Positions 23,595 through 32,772 are shown, counted from the first letter of the stretch. The stretch is 40,710 nt of DNA from UBA6544 sp038131165 (GCA_038131165.1 JAYPOZ010000031.1:1-40710); one strand, 5' to 3'. Notes: a model not told the origin generated them from the letters alone. Program-made: numbers and translations.

Positions 23595-25978
23595 GAGGGT
23601 TCCGGCCCCGCGGGCGGCGCCATGTGGACGACATGCTGGGGAAACGGGATTTCGATCCCCTCTTCCCGGAACGCCGCATCGATCGAGAACCGTAGCGCGC
23701 TTGCGATGCGCAACCTTCGGACGACATTTTCGGTATAGCAGCGGAGCTCGAAATCGAGGCTGCTGTTGCCGAAATTCATGAAAATCACAAACGGTTCCGG
23801 TAGAGCCATGACTTCTTCGTGCGCATTGGCAATGCGCAACAGTATCTCTTCGACTTTTTTGATATCGCTGCCGTAGGCGACACCCACTGCGATCTCTATG
23901 CGGCCGTTGCGGTCCTTATGGGTCCAATTGGTCAACGCGTTCGACAGAAACTCGGCGTTCGGCACGATGACGGATGCCCTCTGGAAAGTTTGTATCTCTG
24001 TCGCTCGCACACTAATTCGCCGCACCATCCCTTCGTTTCCGCCCACCACGACCCAGTCGCCGACCTTTATCGGCCGCTCGATGAGCAGGATCAGTCCGGA
24101 GACAAAATTATTGACGATGTTTTGCAGACCAAAACCGATACCGACGGAGAGCGCACCGGCGATGATCGCCAAATTCGAGAGATCGATGCCCAAAGCCGTG
24201 ATCCCGAGCGTCGCGGCCAGAACCATACCGACATAGCCGAAACCGGCGGCCACAGAATGCTGGATACCGGGCTCCAATTGCGTCTGCGGCAGAACCCGGT
24301 CCGACAGGACACGTTGTATAACGCGGGTCACCAACAGCAGGCCGACGAAAATTGTCAGCGCAATGACAATGTCCAGCAGCGATATCCGGATGCTGCCTAG
24401 CGAGAATCCGGTAACCCCGGCATGCACCCAGCGCCAGAGCTCGTCTTTCGAAATCCCCCAGACAAGAGCGACCAGAATCATGCCGATGCCGATAAAACCG
24501 GCGTCGACGAAAACGCGGAGCCAGAACTTTGCAACGCTGCGGGACGCGTGACTGACCGCCAGCCGATCGCGCAGCAGCGGCGAGCGCATCCCGACACCGA
24601 CCAATTCCCGCAGCAAACCGCGAATCAGATAAAGAGTCGCGGAGATGATCAGGCTGGTGCCGAGACTCTCGTTCAAATAGTCGCCAAGACGTCCATATCC
24701 GGCAAATGAAGCGCCGATACTGACGACTACCAGTGCGACAATCACGAGCCGTACGACCTGCCACATGCGATCGGCGTAGGGCGTCCCTGTGTCTTCCTCG
24801 GTTCCCTCAGCTTCCGCCGCGGCCTCGGGCCGATGCCAAAGGTGCTTGCGGCAAAGGGAAATCAACAGAGCACCTTCGGCGGAAACGAAAACAACGCTGT
24901 AAAACGACCTGAATGCCGCGTTGGGGGACAGGTCGTCGAACAGGAACCTGAAAAAGATATCCACGGCGGAAACCGCCGCCAGCATGGTGACGTTTCGGCT
25001 GATGGTTACCGCATGCGCGGGATCCAGCGGCGTCAACTGCCAAGCCGGCATATCGGGCGAAAGAACCGCTCGCACGAGGGCTGTCGTCACGAAAAAGACA
25101 ATCATCGCCACGCAAAAAGCGAAAAGCACTTCTCCGAATAAGCCGCTGATATAGGACGCATCGCTGACCGAACGCACCATAATTCCGGCAAAAAACAGTG
25201 CCGGGACAATGCCGCGGGCCACCCCTTCGGAAATCCCGGAGACGAGCCGCCGCGTGTAGGAGGGATGTTCGAAGCCAGGGTCCTTGCCCAACCGCCGCAG
25301 CAGATAACGCCTACCCGCCCAGGCCAGCAACACGACGATCCCGACCAAAAAGAATACCTGCGTGCCTTTGCCGAGAGTCCGTTGCGCTTCGGGCAGCCCC
25401 GCCCACCAGTCGGCTGGTGACGCCGCAATCGCCCGCAGCAAACGGCCTGTATCGCCGACGGCCGCCGACAATGTCGCGCCATAAAAGGGGCTGGGTTGCG
25501 GACTCAGCAGGTGGTCCAGCAATTTTCGAGTGGAGAGTGCGGCCAGCCGCGCATCCAGTTGCGCCGCCCGGGCCAGGGCCAGATCCGCCTGTTGCGCCCT
25601 CGCGCGATAGAACGCCACATCTTCGTTATATTGATTGCGACGTTCCAGAACGTCTTGCGATTCGGCAGGCTCGCCGACCTTCGGTGAGGGACCCAACGCT
25701 GCCAACAGTCCCTGGGCATCTGCCAGCTGAGCGGAAGCGCGTTCCTTCGCGTTGCGAGCGCCCGCGCTCACATCCAGCAAAGCGGACCGGTTTGCCTTGG
25801 TGCGAACGGCCGCGAAGTTCGGCCCTTGCAAGTATTTCTCTACACGCTCGAAGGTGGCGTTCCAGTCCGCGACGATATGACTGAACGGCCGTGACGGCTC
25901 GATGTTCTGCGCGTTTCCCGGCGCCACCAACAAGCCCAGAAACAGCCAACAGAGAGCCGCAGTCAACAAGAACCGCAT
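23591..25978 (-). CDS. Large MscS-family mechanosensitive ion channel
   Basis: A 795-residue inner-membrane protein. A signal peptide ends near GNA-QN (about 24), followed by a helical periplasmic domain (about 25-190, with repeated Ala/Arg/Leu heptads), then several membrane helices (about 200-520). The C-terminal MscS core holds the pore helix and beta domain: GFGLQNIVNNFVSGLI, ERPIKVGDWV and RATEIQTF are the family signature. It probably releases solutes under hypo-osmotic stress, as in MscK/YbdG-type members. ATG 25978 has GGAGAG upstream; the frame to 26014 lacks a start site. The 170-base gap to the ChaC gene shows no clear promoter. Confidence 0.93.
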   Translation of the reverse strand: MRFLLTAALCWLFLGLLVAPGNAQNIEPSRPFSHIVADWNATFERVEKYLQGPNFAAVRTKANRSALLDVSAGARNAKERASAQLADAQGLLAALGPSPKVGEPAESQDVLERRNQYNEDVAFYRARAQQADLALARAAQLDARLAALSTRKLLDHLLSPQPSPFYGATLSAAVGDTGRLLRAIAASPADWWAGLPEAQRTLGKGTQVFFLVGIVVLLAWAGRRYLLRRLGKDPGFEHPSYTRRLVSGISEGVARGIVPALFFAGIMVRSVSDASYISGLFGEVLFAFCVAMIVFFVTTALVRAVLSPDMPAWQLTPLDPAHAVTISRNVTMLAAVSAVDIFFRFLFDDLSPNAAFRSFYSVVFVSAEGALLISLCRKHLWHRPEAAAEAEGTEEDTGTPYADRMWQVVRLVIVALVVVSIGASFAGYGRLGDYLNESLGTSLIISATLYLIRGLLRELVGVGMRSPLLRDRLAVSHASRSVAKFWLRVFVDAGFIGIGMILVALVWGISKDELWRWVHAGVTGFSLGSIRISLLDIVIALTIFVGLLLVTRVIQRVLSDRVLPQTQLEPGIQHSVAAGFGYVGMVLAATLGITALGIDLSNLAIIAGALSVGIGFGLQNIVNNFVSGLILLIERPIKVGDWVVVGGNEGMVRRISVRATEIQTFQRASVIVPNAEFLSNALTNWTHKDRNGRIEIAVGVAYGSDIKKVEEILLRIANAHEEVMALPEPFVIFMNFGNSSLDFELRCYTENVVRRLRIASALRFSIDAAFREEGIEIPFPQHVVHMAPPAGPEPS

Positions 25979-26133
25979 CCCTTTTCTCTCCGCATATAGA
26001 CTGCCAGAAACCATTGATGTGTCGCTAATCCGTTACCGTGCCGCATCCCGCAAACCACAGGGTCTACCATACCGTAACCTTTCGATCGCGAGCAAAACAT
26101 CGAGAAAGAAGGTCCGCCTTGCCAAATTTTCTC

Positions 26134-26151
26134 GCTCGCCTAGCTCGCCTA
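26134..26151. repeat. Two-copy 9-bp tandem repeat over a stop codon
   Basis: GCTCGCCTA occurs twice head to tail (26134-26142 and 26143-26151). The second copy contains the stop codon of the ChaC gene, read as TAG on the minus strand; a third partial copy (CTCG) precedes it. Confidence 0.7.
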
Positions 26152-26781
26152 GCTGTCCGACAATGCGCGCACCTGCGCCGCCAGGGAACGCAAGCCGCTG
26201 TCCCGCAAACCCAGCTCCTCAAGATGCCTTAGTGTGTTCGATAAATAGTCTGTGTTCGGTCCGGCCTGTCCGACAGCACCGGCAATGATTTCGGCGGCAC
26301 CATGTACATCAAGCCGCCCCGCAAATTGCTCATGCTGCGGATTTGCGACAAACGTTCGGCAAAGCGTTTTGCCGCCATCCGTGTGAGCCAGCAAGGTCCG
26401 CGGCAAATAAACCCGATACACCATTTCCCGATCCCAGATCATGCCGAGCACGTCGCGCGAGGCCTCCGGGGAAATCCGGAAAATCCGACCCCGACAGGAA
26501 CCTCCGCGATCCAACCCGAAAACCAGACCCGGGCGTTCGGGCGTACCCCGATAGATGTAAGAGTAAATGCAAAACCGCCGATGATAGCCGAAGATTGTCG
26601 CCGGGCGCATCTCTTCGTAGTCGAAGCCTGGGTCCCACAGCAGTGACCCGTAGGCAAATATCCAAGCGCTGCTGCCAGGCGCCAATGTATCGAGCCAAGC
26701 CTGCTTTGATTTTTCGCTGTCGCCGTGGCACTCCCAAGTCGAAAGCAAACCGGACGTCGACTCGAACCCGCTTTCAGCCAT
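26149..26781 (-). CDS. chaC: Gamma-glutamylcyclotransferase, ChaC type
   Basis: A 210-residue ChaC-family enzyme that cleaves glutathione to 5-oxoproline and Cys-Gly in the cytoplasm. The binding loop YGSLLW is at 44-49 and the catalytic glutamate is probably E119 in WDREMVY. The first 35 residues are less conserved and Ser-rich. ATG 26781 has a GGAT-like site and gives a normal length; TTG 26799 would add six residues. It diverges from the DUF2125 gene across 96 bases. There is no cation-transporter (chaA) neighbour. Confidence 0.9.
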   Translation of the reverse strand: MAESGFESTSGLLSTWECHGDSEKSKQAWLDTLAPGSSAWIFAYGSLLWDPGFDYEEMRPATIFGYHRRFCIYSYIYRGTPERPGLVFGLDRGGSCRGRIFRISPEASRDVLGMIWDREMVYRVYLPRTLLAHTDGGKTLCRTFVANPQHEQFAGRLDVHGAAEIIAGAVGQAGPNTDYLSNTLRHLEELGLRDSGLRSLAAQVRALSDS

Positions 26782-26877
26782 TCGCCGATCCAAACGCAAG
26801 AAAGTACCCGCACCGATGGTTGATGACAGCTTTACGGCGCGTTTCTTGCCTTATAAATATTGCCCTCAGGAGTGTCC

Positions 26878-27945
26878 ATGATTTCCCGGCGCGCATTCAT
26901 CGGTCCCGCAATTCTACTCGTCGCGATAGTGGTCGGCTATCCAGCCTATTGGCTATATGCGGCTGCCCTCGGCGAGACGTTGATTGTGGATTGGATTGAC
27001 CAGCAGCGACGCCAAGGCCGGGTCGTCAATCACGGCCCGATAGAGAAATCCGGATTTCCGCTATTGGTTCGATTGGAGATTTTGGCGCCGGAGTCCGTGA
27101 ATCTGGCGGACGGGTTTTCCTGGCGCAGCGAAAGGCTTCGGATCGACCTCCGGCCTTGGGACCTGCAACGCCTTCGGCTGGAAGCGACAGGGGCCCAACA
27201 ACTGCAGCTTAAATCGACAGCCGATGCGCTTGATATGACGGTAAATGCGACCGGAGCGGAAGGCGTCGTCTTGCTCGCCCGCGCCGGCGGATTAACCGCG
27301 CTTTCTCTGATCTTGCGCGATGTCCGGGCAACGGACGCGGAACAAGGCCAAATATTGAGAACGGACCGGATCTTGGCCGATTTCGCGCAGCCGGATCGCC
27401 CGCCCATCGCCCATACGGAAACCGCACTCGAAATGAGCCTCGCTGCGGAAGACATCGAACTGGCGAGAATAGACGCGCCGCTGCTCGGCAAAACCATTGG
27501 AAGCCTTCGCGTGAAGGCGGAAGTCCTGGGCCCCTTGCAGGGTGAAACCATCGCGAGAACTTTGAGCCAGTGGCGGGATTCCGGCGGAACACTTGAGGTG
27601 CGATGGCTAAATCTCGTGTGGGGCGCGCTTGATTTGCGGGCTAACGGCACCGTAGCCTTGGATGAACGAATGCGTCCGCTCGGCGCTCTCACGGCGGACA
27701 TCCGCGGTTACGAAGAAACCTTGGAGGCGCTCGCGGAAGCCGAAATTCTACGCCGCGATATCCTGCCGGCCTCCCGGGTGACGCTGAATCTGTTGGCGAG
27801 AACGGACCCGAACGATGGCCGCCGGGTACTCACAGTCCCGCTGACCGCCCAGGATGGGGCGCTGTTTCTCGGTCCGATCAAACTCTCCGAAATTCCGGAA
27901 GTGACTATGTCCCTTCGGAATCGTCCTTCCGCTCGACAGGATTGA
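26878..27945 (+). CDS. DUF2125-family protein
   Basis: A 355-residue DUF2125 protein, a family of membrane-anchored proteins of unknown role in alphaproteobacteria. A single N-terminal helix (about 8-30) would anchor a large periplasmic domain made mostly of beta strands with the pattern of repeated xVxLxA edges, reminiscent of lipid-transfer AsmA-like folds; that likeness is my inference. CAGGAGTG lies 3-10 bases before the ATG at 26878. A TATAAA at 26852-26857 could be the -10 of its promoter, but the -35 is poor. Its last 41 bases overlap the end of tyrA on the opposite strand. Confidence 0.85.
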   Translation: MISRRAFIGPAILLVAIVVGYPAYWLYAAALGETLIVDWIDQQRRQGRVVNHGPIEKSGFPLLVRLEILAPESVNLADGFSWRSERLRIDLRPWDLQRLRLEATGAQQLQLKSTADALDMTVNATGAEGVVLLARAGGLTALSLILRDVRATDAEQGQILRTDRILADFAQPDRPPIAHTETALEMSLAAEDIELARIDAPLLGKTIGSLRVKAEVLGPLQGETIARTLSQWRDSGGTLEVRWLNLVWGALDLRANGTVALDERMRPLGALTADIRGYEETLEALAEAEILRRDILPASRVTLNLLARTDPNDGRRVLTVPLTAQDGALFLGPIKLSEIPEVTMSLRNRPSARQD

Positions 27946-28876
27946 AGCTTCCCGCCTGGCGCATTTCGACGACACCGCGGCGGATCTCCCGTGTGCGGGT
28001 GAACCATTCATGCAGCTTATCGCCCTCGCCCCAACGGATGGCGCGCTGCAAGGCGGTCAGATCCTCGGTGAAACGGCCAAGCATTTCCAGGACCGTCTCG
28101 CGGTTGTTGAGAAAGATATCGCGCCACATTTCGGGCGGCGACGCGGCAATCCGGGTAAAATCGCGGAACCCGCCGGCCGAGTACCGAATAACTTCCCGCG
28201 TCCTTACGATATCGCTGTCCTCGGCGGCCTCACGCATCAGTTGAGTCTCGAGGTCGCTCGCCGTGCCGACAATCGTATAGGAAATCAAGTGTGGCAGATG
28301 CGAGGTGATCGCGAGTACCCGGTCGTGATGATGAGGGTCCATGATCTCGACATTGCTACCAGCCTGTCGCCAAAGCTCCGCCACTTTTTCGATCGCCGCT
28401 TCGTCCGTGCCGGGCGGCGGCGTCAGAATGCAATAACGATCCTCGAACAGCTCTGCGAATCCGGCATCCGGTCCAGAGTTCTCGGTACCCGCCACCGGAT
28501 GGCCCGGAACCAGATGCACGCCTTCCGGTAGATACGGGCCGACATCGCGGATGACCGCCTGTTTGACCGAACCGACATCGGTAACGATGGCGCCCTTCTT
28601 GAGACCCGGAGCCATCGCCTCGGCGATATCCGCATTGGCGCCGACCGGCGCGCACAGCACGATCAAGTCGGCTCCTTCGACGACTTCGACGGGCGAGTCA
28701 TGAATGCTGTCCAGAAAGCCCAGCTCGAACGCGCGCTCCAACGTCTCGCGGCTCCGGGTCGAGCCTGCGATATGGCCAACCAGGCCATCGCGCTTGGCAA
28801 CCCGCGCCAGCGAAGATCCCAGAAGCCCAAGGCCGATTAAAGCCATGCGCTCGAACAATGGCTTTGCCGAACTCAT
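27905..28876 (-). CDS. tyrA: Prephenate or arogenate dehydrogenase
   Basis: A 323-residue TyrA-family enzyme that oxidatively decarboxylates prephenate to 4-hydroxyphenylpyruvate, or arogenate to tyrosine. The NAD(P) motif GLGLLG is at 15-20. PGHPVAGTENSG, near residue 120, contains the conserved HPxxG substrate block, and the SHLPHLISY helix follows. There is no attached chorismate mutase or ACT domain. Its ATG overlaps the hisC stop by 4 bases; the last 41 bases overlap the DUF2125 gene. Beside hisC and a chorismate mutase it completes tyrosine synthesis. Prephenate versus arogenate preference cannot be told. Confidence 0.95.
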   Translation of the reverse strand: MSSAKPLFERMALIGLGLLGSSLARVAKRDGLVGHIAGSTRSRETLERAFELGFLDSIHDSPVEVVEGADLIVLCAPVGANADIAEAMAPGLKKGAIVTDVGSVKQAVIRDVGPYLPEGVHLVPGHPVAGTENSGPDAGFAELFEDRYCILTPPPGTDEAAIEKVAELWRQAGSNVEIMDPHHHDRVLAITSHLPHLISYTIVGTASDLETQLMREAAEDSDIVRTREVIRYSAGGFRDFTRIAASPPEMWRDIFLNNRETVLEMLGRFTEDLTALQRAIRWGEGDKLHEWFTRTREIRRGVVEMRQAGSFNPVERKDDSEGT

Positions 28877-29961
28877 GCTGATCTCCGATGCGCGGCCAGG
28901 CTGTCAATCACCACTTTCAACTCGGATTCGAGGCCGATGGTGATGCGCAGGCTATCGGGCAATCCGTATCCGCCCATCATCCGCGTGATAATGCCGCAGG
29001 ACAGCAGATATTCGTATGCCGCGCGGGCCGCGTCAGCGTCGCCAAACCGTGCCAGAACGAAGTTCCCGACGGAGGGGGCGACCTCCAGGCCCAGATTCTG
29101 CAGCTCCGCCGTGAATTTGGGCAACCATTCATCGTTATGGGCGATGGCGGCGTCCGTATGCGACAGGTCGCCGACCGCTGCGATCCCGGCCGCCTGTGCC
29201 GGCGCGGTCACGTTGAAAGGACCGCGAATGCGATTGAGCACATCGGCCACCTCCGTCGGACAATACGCCCAGCCAAGCCGCAGCGCGGCCAACCCAAACG
29301 CCTTCGAATAAGTCCGCGTCATCACGACGTTGTCGTATTTGTCGACCATCTGAGCGCCGGATACGTAATCGTTCCGGCTGACGTACTCCGCATAGGCGGC
29401 GTCGATGACAAGCAGCACATGCGGCGGCAGTCCGGCGCGCAGGCGCTCAAGCTCGTCTGCCGATACGTAGCTACCGGTCGGGTTGTTCGGATTCGCGAGA
29501 AAAACCATCTTCGTGCGCTCGGAAACACACGACAGCAAGGCATCGATGTCGGCCTTCAGATTCGTCTCCGGGGCCGCCACCGGCGTGGCGCCAACCGCCT
29601 TCGCATTGATCGGATACATCAGGAAGCCGTGGCGGGAATGCAGCACCTCGTCGCCGAGGCCCGCATAGGCGCTGATCAGCAGGGAGATGACCTCGTCCGA
29701 CCCCGTGCCGCAGACGATACGGCTGGGGTCCAGCCCGAAGCGCTCGCCGATGGCGGACCGCAATTCGTTCGCGCCGCCGTCCGGATAGAGATGCAATCTG
29801 CCCGATTCCCGCTTGTAGGCCTCGACGGCCAATGGACTGGCGCCCAGCGGTCCTTCATTGGAGGCCAGCACGATTACCTTTTCCACGCCGTCGACCGTGT
29901 GCAGACCGCCGACATAAGGTTCGATATCCATGATGCCGGGTTTCGGTGTCGGCTTCGCCAT
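28873..29961 (-). CDS. hisC: Histidinol-phosphate/aromatic aminotransferase
   Basis: A 362-residue PLP-dependent class II aminotransferase of the HisC family. The PLP lysine is K220 in TRTYSKAFG. N160 (NPNNPTG), D187 and Y190 (DAAYAEY) complete the cofactor site, and the C-terminal R in LRITIG binds the substrate carboxylate or phosphate. HisC enzymes in this setting often also transaminate prephenate or 4-hydroxyphenylpyruvate. Lying between chorismate mutase (2-base gap) and tyrA (4-base overlap), with no other his gene near, it probably serves aromatic synthesis, perhaps in addition to histidine. Confidence 0.94.
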   Translation of the reverse strand: MAKPTPKPGIMDIEPYVGGLHTVDGVEKVIVLASNEGPLGASPLAVEAYKRESGRLHLYPDGGANELRSAIGERFGLDPSRIVCGTGSDEVISLLISAYAGLGDEVLHSRHGFLMYPINAKAVGATPVAAPETNLKADIDALLSCVSERTKMVFLANPNNPTGSYVSADELERLRAGLPPHVLLVIDAAYAEYVSRNDYVSGAQMVDKYDNVVMTRTYSKAFGLAALRLGWAYCPTEVADVLNRIRGPFNVTAPAQAAGIAAVGDLSHTDAAIAHNDEWLPKFTAELQNLGLEVAPSVGNFVLARFGDADAARAAYEYLLSCGIITRMMGGYGLPDSLRITIGLESELKVVIDSLAAHRRSA

Positions 29962-29963
29962 CT

Positions 29964-30842
29964 CTATTCTCCTTTGGCGGCGGTCGGCAGCAACGCAGGG
30001 TCGCCGATCGGCGTCGCATAGCTGCCGATGATCGTGGTGCGTTGGATCGCGTCCCGTCCGTCAAGCATCGCGAGCCGGATATCGTCCGCCGCGACAAAGC
30101 CTTCGATCTCGGCGTAACACAGCCGGGCGCCGGCGGCACTGGGCGCCAACAACGTCGGCATCAGCTTCGCGCTGGCGAGAATCTCCCCAAGCCCGGTCCG
30201 GCTGAGATCGCCGCCCGTCTCCAGCACCAGCACTGTGCGGTCGTCCCCCGTCTCCTCGCTGGTCATGCGGCCGATGGCGAGGGCATCCGGCGCATCGCCC
30301 GACCCGCCGCGGGCGTTCCCGCGCCCAAAGAACGGCAGACGATAGAGGATGCGGGGCGCATTCGGCGCGCACAAATTAAGCCACCAGTTGCCGGGGGCGT
30401 CCTCGGTCGGGCAGGGCACGACGGCAAGCGCCGCGGCGCCGTCGAAAACCTGGGAGATCGCGTCCCGCGCGCTCGGATGCGCCGTCATCGGCGTCCGGCT
30501 GCCGAACTGGTCGCGGGCCAAATCCCAACAACCCTGGTCGTCTCCGGCCGCATAGACGGCAATGGAATATTCCGGCATTTCCATGAGGACCAGGGAGGAA
30601 ATTATTTCGCGCCATATGCGCAGGATGGCGCCGGGCGGAAAGGCACTGGAATGCCGCGCCATCAAGGTGCGCATCAAGGCCGCTTCCCGCCCCGGACGCA
30701 CCCGGTCGATCGATTCCCGCTTCTTGATCTCGGCGATTTCGCCCGCCAGATCGCCGCGCTGTTGAATCAGCGCATGCAGTTGCCGATCGATCGCGTCGAT
30801 CTCTTCCCGCAGTTCGTCCAGCGATCTTGGGGTGGTGTTCAT
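29964..30842 (-). CDS. Chorismate mutase with degenerate P-protein-like C-terminus
   Basis: A 292-residue protein. Residues about 8-92 form an AroQ-type chorismate mutase (LRxEIDxID, LIQQRGDLAGEIAEIK), which turns chorismate into prephenate. The rest resembles prephenate dehydratase only partly: AVYAAGDDQGCWDLARDQFG and LAVVPCP recall one lobe, but the catalytic TRF motif is absent and the region is much shorter than a full dehydratase. Residues about 210-275 (DDRTVLVLE through AEIEGFV) look like an ACT domain. I infer a mutase with sensory remnants. First gene of the aromatic operon, 146 bases from metX in a divergent arrangement. Confidence 0.85.
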   Translation of the reverse strand: MNTTPRSLDELREEIDAIDRQLHALIQQRGDLAGEIAEIKKRESIDRVRPGREAALMRTLMARHSSAFPPGAILRIWREIISSLVLMEMPEYSIAVYAAGDDQGCWDLARDQFGSRTPMTAHPSARDAISQVFDGAAALAVVPCPTEDAPGNWWLNLCAPNAPRILYRLPFFGRGNARGGSGDAPDALAIGRMTSEETGDDRTVLVLETGGDLSRTGLGEILASAKLMPTLLAPSAAGARLCYAEIEGFVAADDIRLAMLDGRDAIQRTTIIGSYATPIGDPALLPTAAKGE

Positions 30843-30872
30843 GTTCCGAGCTCTATTCTGAAAAGCGGCACA

Positions 30873-30901
30873 CTTGTAAGGCGTTACCTTCCATAAATCA
30901 A
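30873..30901 (-). promoter_or_regulatory. Candidate promoter of the chorismate mutase-hisC-tyrA operon
   Basis: On the minus strand TTGATT (30901-30896) and TACAAG (30878-30873) are 17 bases apart, each matching 4 of 6 consensus bases. The site lies about 30 bases before the chorismate mutase start. Confidence 0.4.
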
Positions 30902-30910
30902 AGAAAACGT

Positions 30911-30939
30911 TGACACTAAAGTGACTTGGCCTCTTACTA
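30911..30939 (+). promoter_or_regulatory. Candidate promoter of metX-metW
   Basis: A perfect TTGACA at 30911-30916 is followed, 17 bases later, by the weak -10 CTTACT. It lies back to back with the opposing aromatic-operon promoter and about 50 bases before the metX ATG. No SAM riboswitch signature was found in the leader. Confidence 0.45.
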
Positions 30940-30988
30940 CCGCGCCCTGATCAACAAATTAGTGCGTTCCGAGACTCGCGGTGACCAC

Positions 30989-32155
30989 ATGACGGCGCAA
31001 CATATTCACAACACTCCTTCCGGTAAGCCTGCGGTCCGCAACGTCGTTCTCGGCGCGGATAAAAAACTGCGGCTGAATTCCGGTGTCGAGCTGGGGCCGT
31101 TTACGGTTGCCTACGAGACATACGGAGAGCTGAACGCCGACAAGTCCAACGCTATCTTAATTTGTCACGCGTTGACCGGAGATCAATTCGTATTGGGCCC
31201 GCATCCGGTAACCGCTCGGCCAGGCTGGTGGGAGACCCTTGTCGGGCCAGGGCGCCCCTTGGATACGAACCGCTTCTTCATCATTTGCTCAAACGTACTC
31301 GGCGGCTGCATGGGCACCACCGGACCAAAGGAAATCAACCCCGAGACCGGAAAACCCTGGGGGCTGGAGTTTCCCGTTATCACCATCGGCGACATGGTGG
31401 CGGCGCAGCGCCGCCTGATCGACCATCTCGGCATCGAACAGCTTTTCTGCGTGACGGGCGGAAGCATGGGCGCCATGCAGGTCCTCGAATGGTGCGTGCG
31501 GTATGGAGACCGGGTCTTTTCGGCGGCGCCGATTGCCGGGGCCGCACGACACACGGCGCAGAATATCGCCTTCCATGAAGTCGGCCGCCAAGCGATCATG
31601 GCCGATCCGAACTGGCGCGGCGGCGACTACATCAATCAAGGCGTCCTGCCCGAGCGTGGCCTCGCGGTGGCGCGGATGACCGCGCACATCACCTATCTCT
31701 CGGAAGCCGCCCTGCACCGGAAATTCGGGCGCAACCTACAGGACCGCGACGGCGTGAGCTATGGTTTCGACGCCGACTTTCAGGTCGAAAGCTATCTGCG
31801 CCACCAAGGCATGACGTTTGTCGACCGTTTCGACGCGAATTCTTACCTTTATATCACCCGGGCAATGGATTACTTCGACCTCGCGGCGGAGTTCGGCGGC
31901 CTGCTCCACCAAGCTTTCGAGGGAACGGAGACCCGTTACTGCATCGTCTCTTTCTCAAGCGATTGGCTGTTCCCGACAGCGGAGAACCGGGAGATCGTCC
32001 ACGCCCTCAACGCGGTTGCCGCGAATGTCAGCTTCGTCGAGATCGAGAGCGACAAGGGCCATGACGCTTTCCTGCTCGACGAACCGGAGTTCGAGCACGT
32101 CATTTCCGGTTTCCTTGACGGCTGCGCCGACCACCGCGGCCTGCCCGCCCGATGA
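30989..32155 (+). CDS. metX: Homoserine O-acyltransferase MetX
   Basis: A 388-residue alpha/beta hydrolase-fold enzyme that acylates homoserine, the first dedicated step of methionine synthesis. The nucleophile is S159 in GGSMG (157-161); the catalytic Asp lies in SFSSDWLFP and the His in DKGHDAF near the end. SNVLGGCMGTTGP (101-113) is typical of MetX. Acetyl versus succinyl specificity cannot be decided from these motifs alone. ATG 30989 matches the family N-terminus; the longer frame from 30926 would include the promoter region. metW overlaps its stop by 4 bases. Confidence 0.95.
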   Translation: MTAQHIHNTPSGKPAVRNVVLGADKKLRLNSGVELGPFTVAYETYGELNADKSNAILICHALTGDQFVLGPHPVTARPGWWETLVGPGRPLDTNRFFIICSNVLGGCMGTTGPKEINPETGKPWGLEFPVITIGDMVAAQRRLIDHLGIEQLFCVTGGSMGAMQVLEWCVRYGDRVFSAAPIAGAARHTAQNIAFHEVGRQAIMADPNWRGGDYINQGVLPERGLAVARMTAHITYLSEAALHRKFGRNLQDRDGVSYGFDADFQVESYLRHQGMTFVDRFDANSYLYITRAMDYFDLAAEFGGLLHQAFEGTETRYCIVSFSSDWLFPTAENREIVHALNAVAANVSFVEIESDKGHDAFLLDEPEFEHVISGFLDGCADHRGLPAR

Positions 32156-32772
32156 CGCAACCGCTTGAGAAGCTGCGCGGCGATCTCCAGATGATTGCCG
32201 AAATGATCGAGCCAAACAGCCGGGTCCTGGATATCGGCTGCGGCGAAGGCGAACTGCTCGCCTGGCTTGGCGACCGGAAGAATGTCGACGGCCGGGGGAT
32301 CGAGCTTAGCATGGACGGCGTGCGCGCCGGGGTTGGCAACGGCCTGTCGGTCATCCAGGGCGACGCGGACACGGACCTCGATAACTATCCGGCGGAAGCG
32401 TTCGATTATGTCGTGCTCAGCCAAACCTTGCAGGCCACCCGCAATCCTCGGTCGGTATTGGAGAACATGGCGCGCATCGGCAAACGGATCATCATCTCGT
32501 TTCCGAACTTCGGCTATTACGGCGTTCGCCTCCGGCTGCTCGTGAACGGGCGCATGCCGGTCACTCGCAGCTTGCCGGATTCCTGGTACGAGACCGCCAA
32601 CATCCATCATTGCACGATCTACGACTTCGAGGATCTTTGCGCCGAAACCGGCCTCAAAATCGAACGCGGCGTCGCTCTCGACAACAAAGGCCGGCCGCTG
32701 CCTTTCGGAGCGCGCTCAGCGCTCGCCAACCTCTTTGCGGCTCAGGCGTTGTTCATGCTCAGCAAGACGTAG
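32152..32772 (+). CDS. metW: MetW, methyltransferase-fold partner of MetX
   Basis: A 206-residue protein of the MetW family. The Rossmann motif LDIGCGEGELLAWL (about 26-39) and GIELS (about 49-53) show a SAM-type methyltransferase fold, and the block SWYETANIHHCTIYDFE is typical of MetW. It is nearly always found beside metX and is thought to support MetX activity rather than to act as a separate biosynthetic step. Its ATG overlaps the metX stop (ATGA). It converges with the GldG-like gene, 109 bases between stops, where small hairpins but no T-run are seen. Confidence 0.95.
   Translation: MTQPLEKLRGDLQMIAEMIEPNSRVLDIGCGEGELLAWLGDRKNVDGRGIELSMDGVRAGVGNGLSVIQGDADTDLDNYPAEAFDYVVLSQTLQATRNPRSVLENMARIGKRIIISFPNFGYYGVRLRLLVNGRMPVTRSLPDSWYETANIHHCTIYDFEDLCAETGLKIERGVALDNKGRPLPFGARSALANLFAAQALFMLSKT

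Noticed and set aside
28888..30896. Two long plus-strand ORFs over hisC and chorismate mutase
   Set aside because: They mirror the high-GC codon pattern of the real minus-strand genes and show no domains.
30843..30988. SAM-II or other SAM riboswitch before metX
   Set aside because: A loose GATCAACAAATTAG stretch was considered, but the SAM-II GCUAAA core and pseudoknot halves are missing, and no SAM/SAH pattern is seen.
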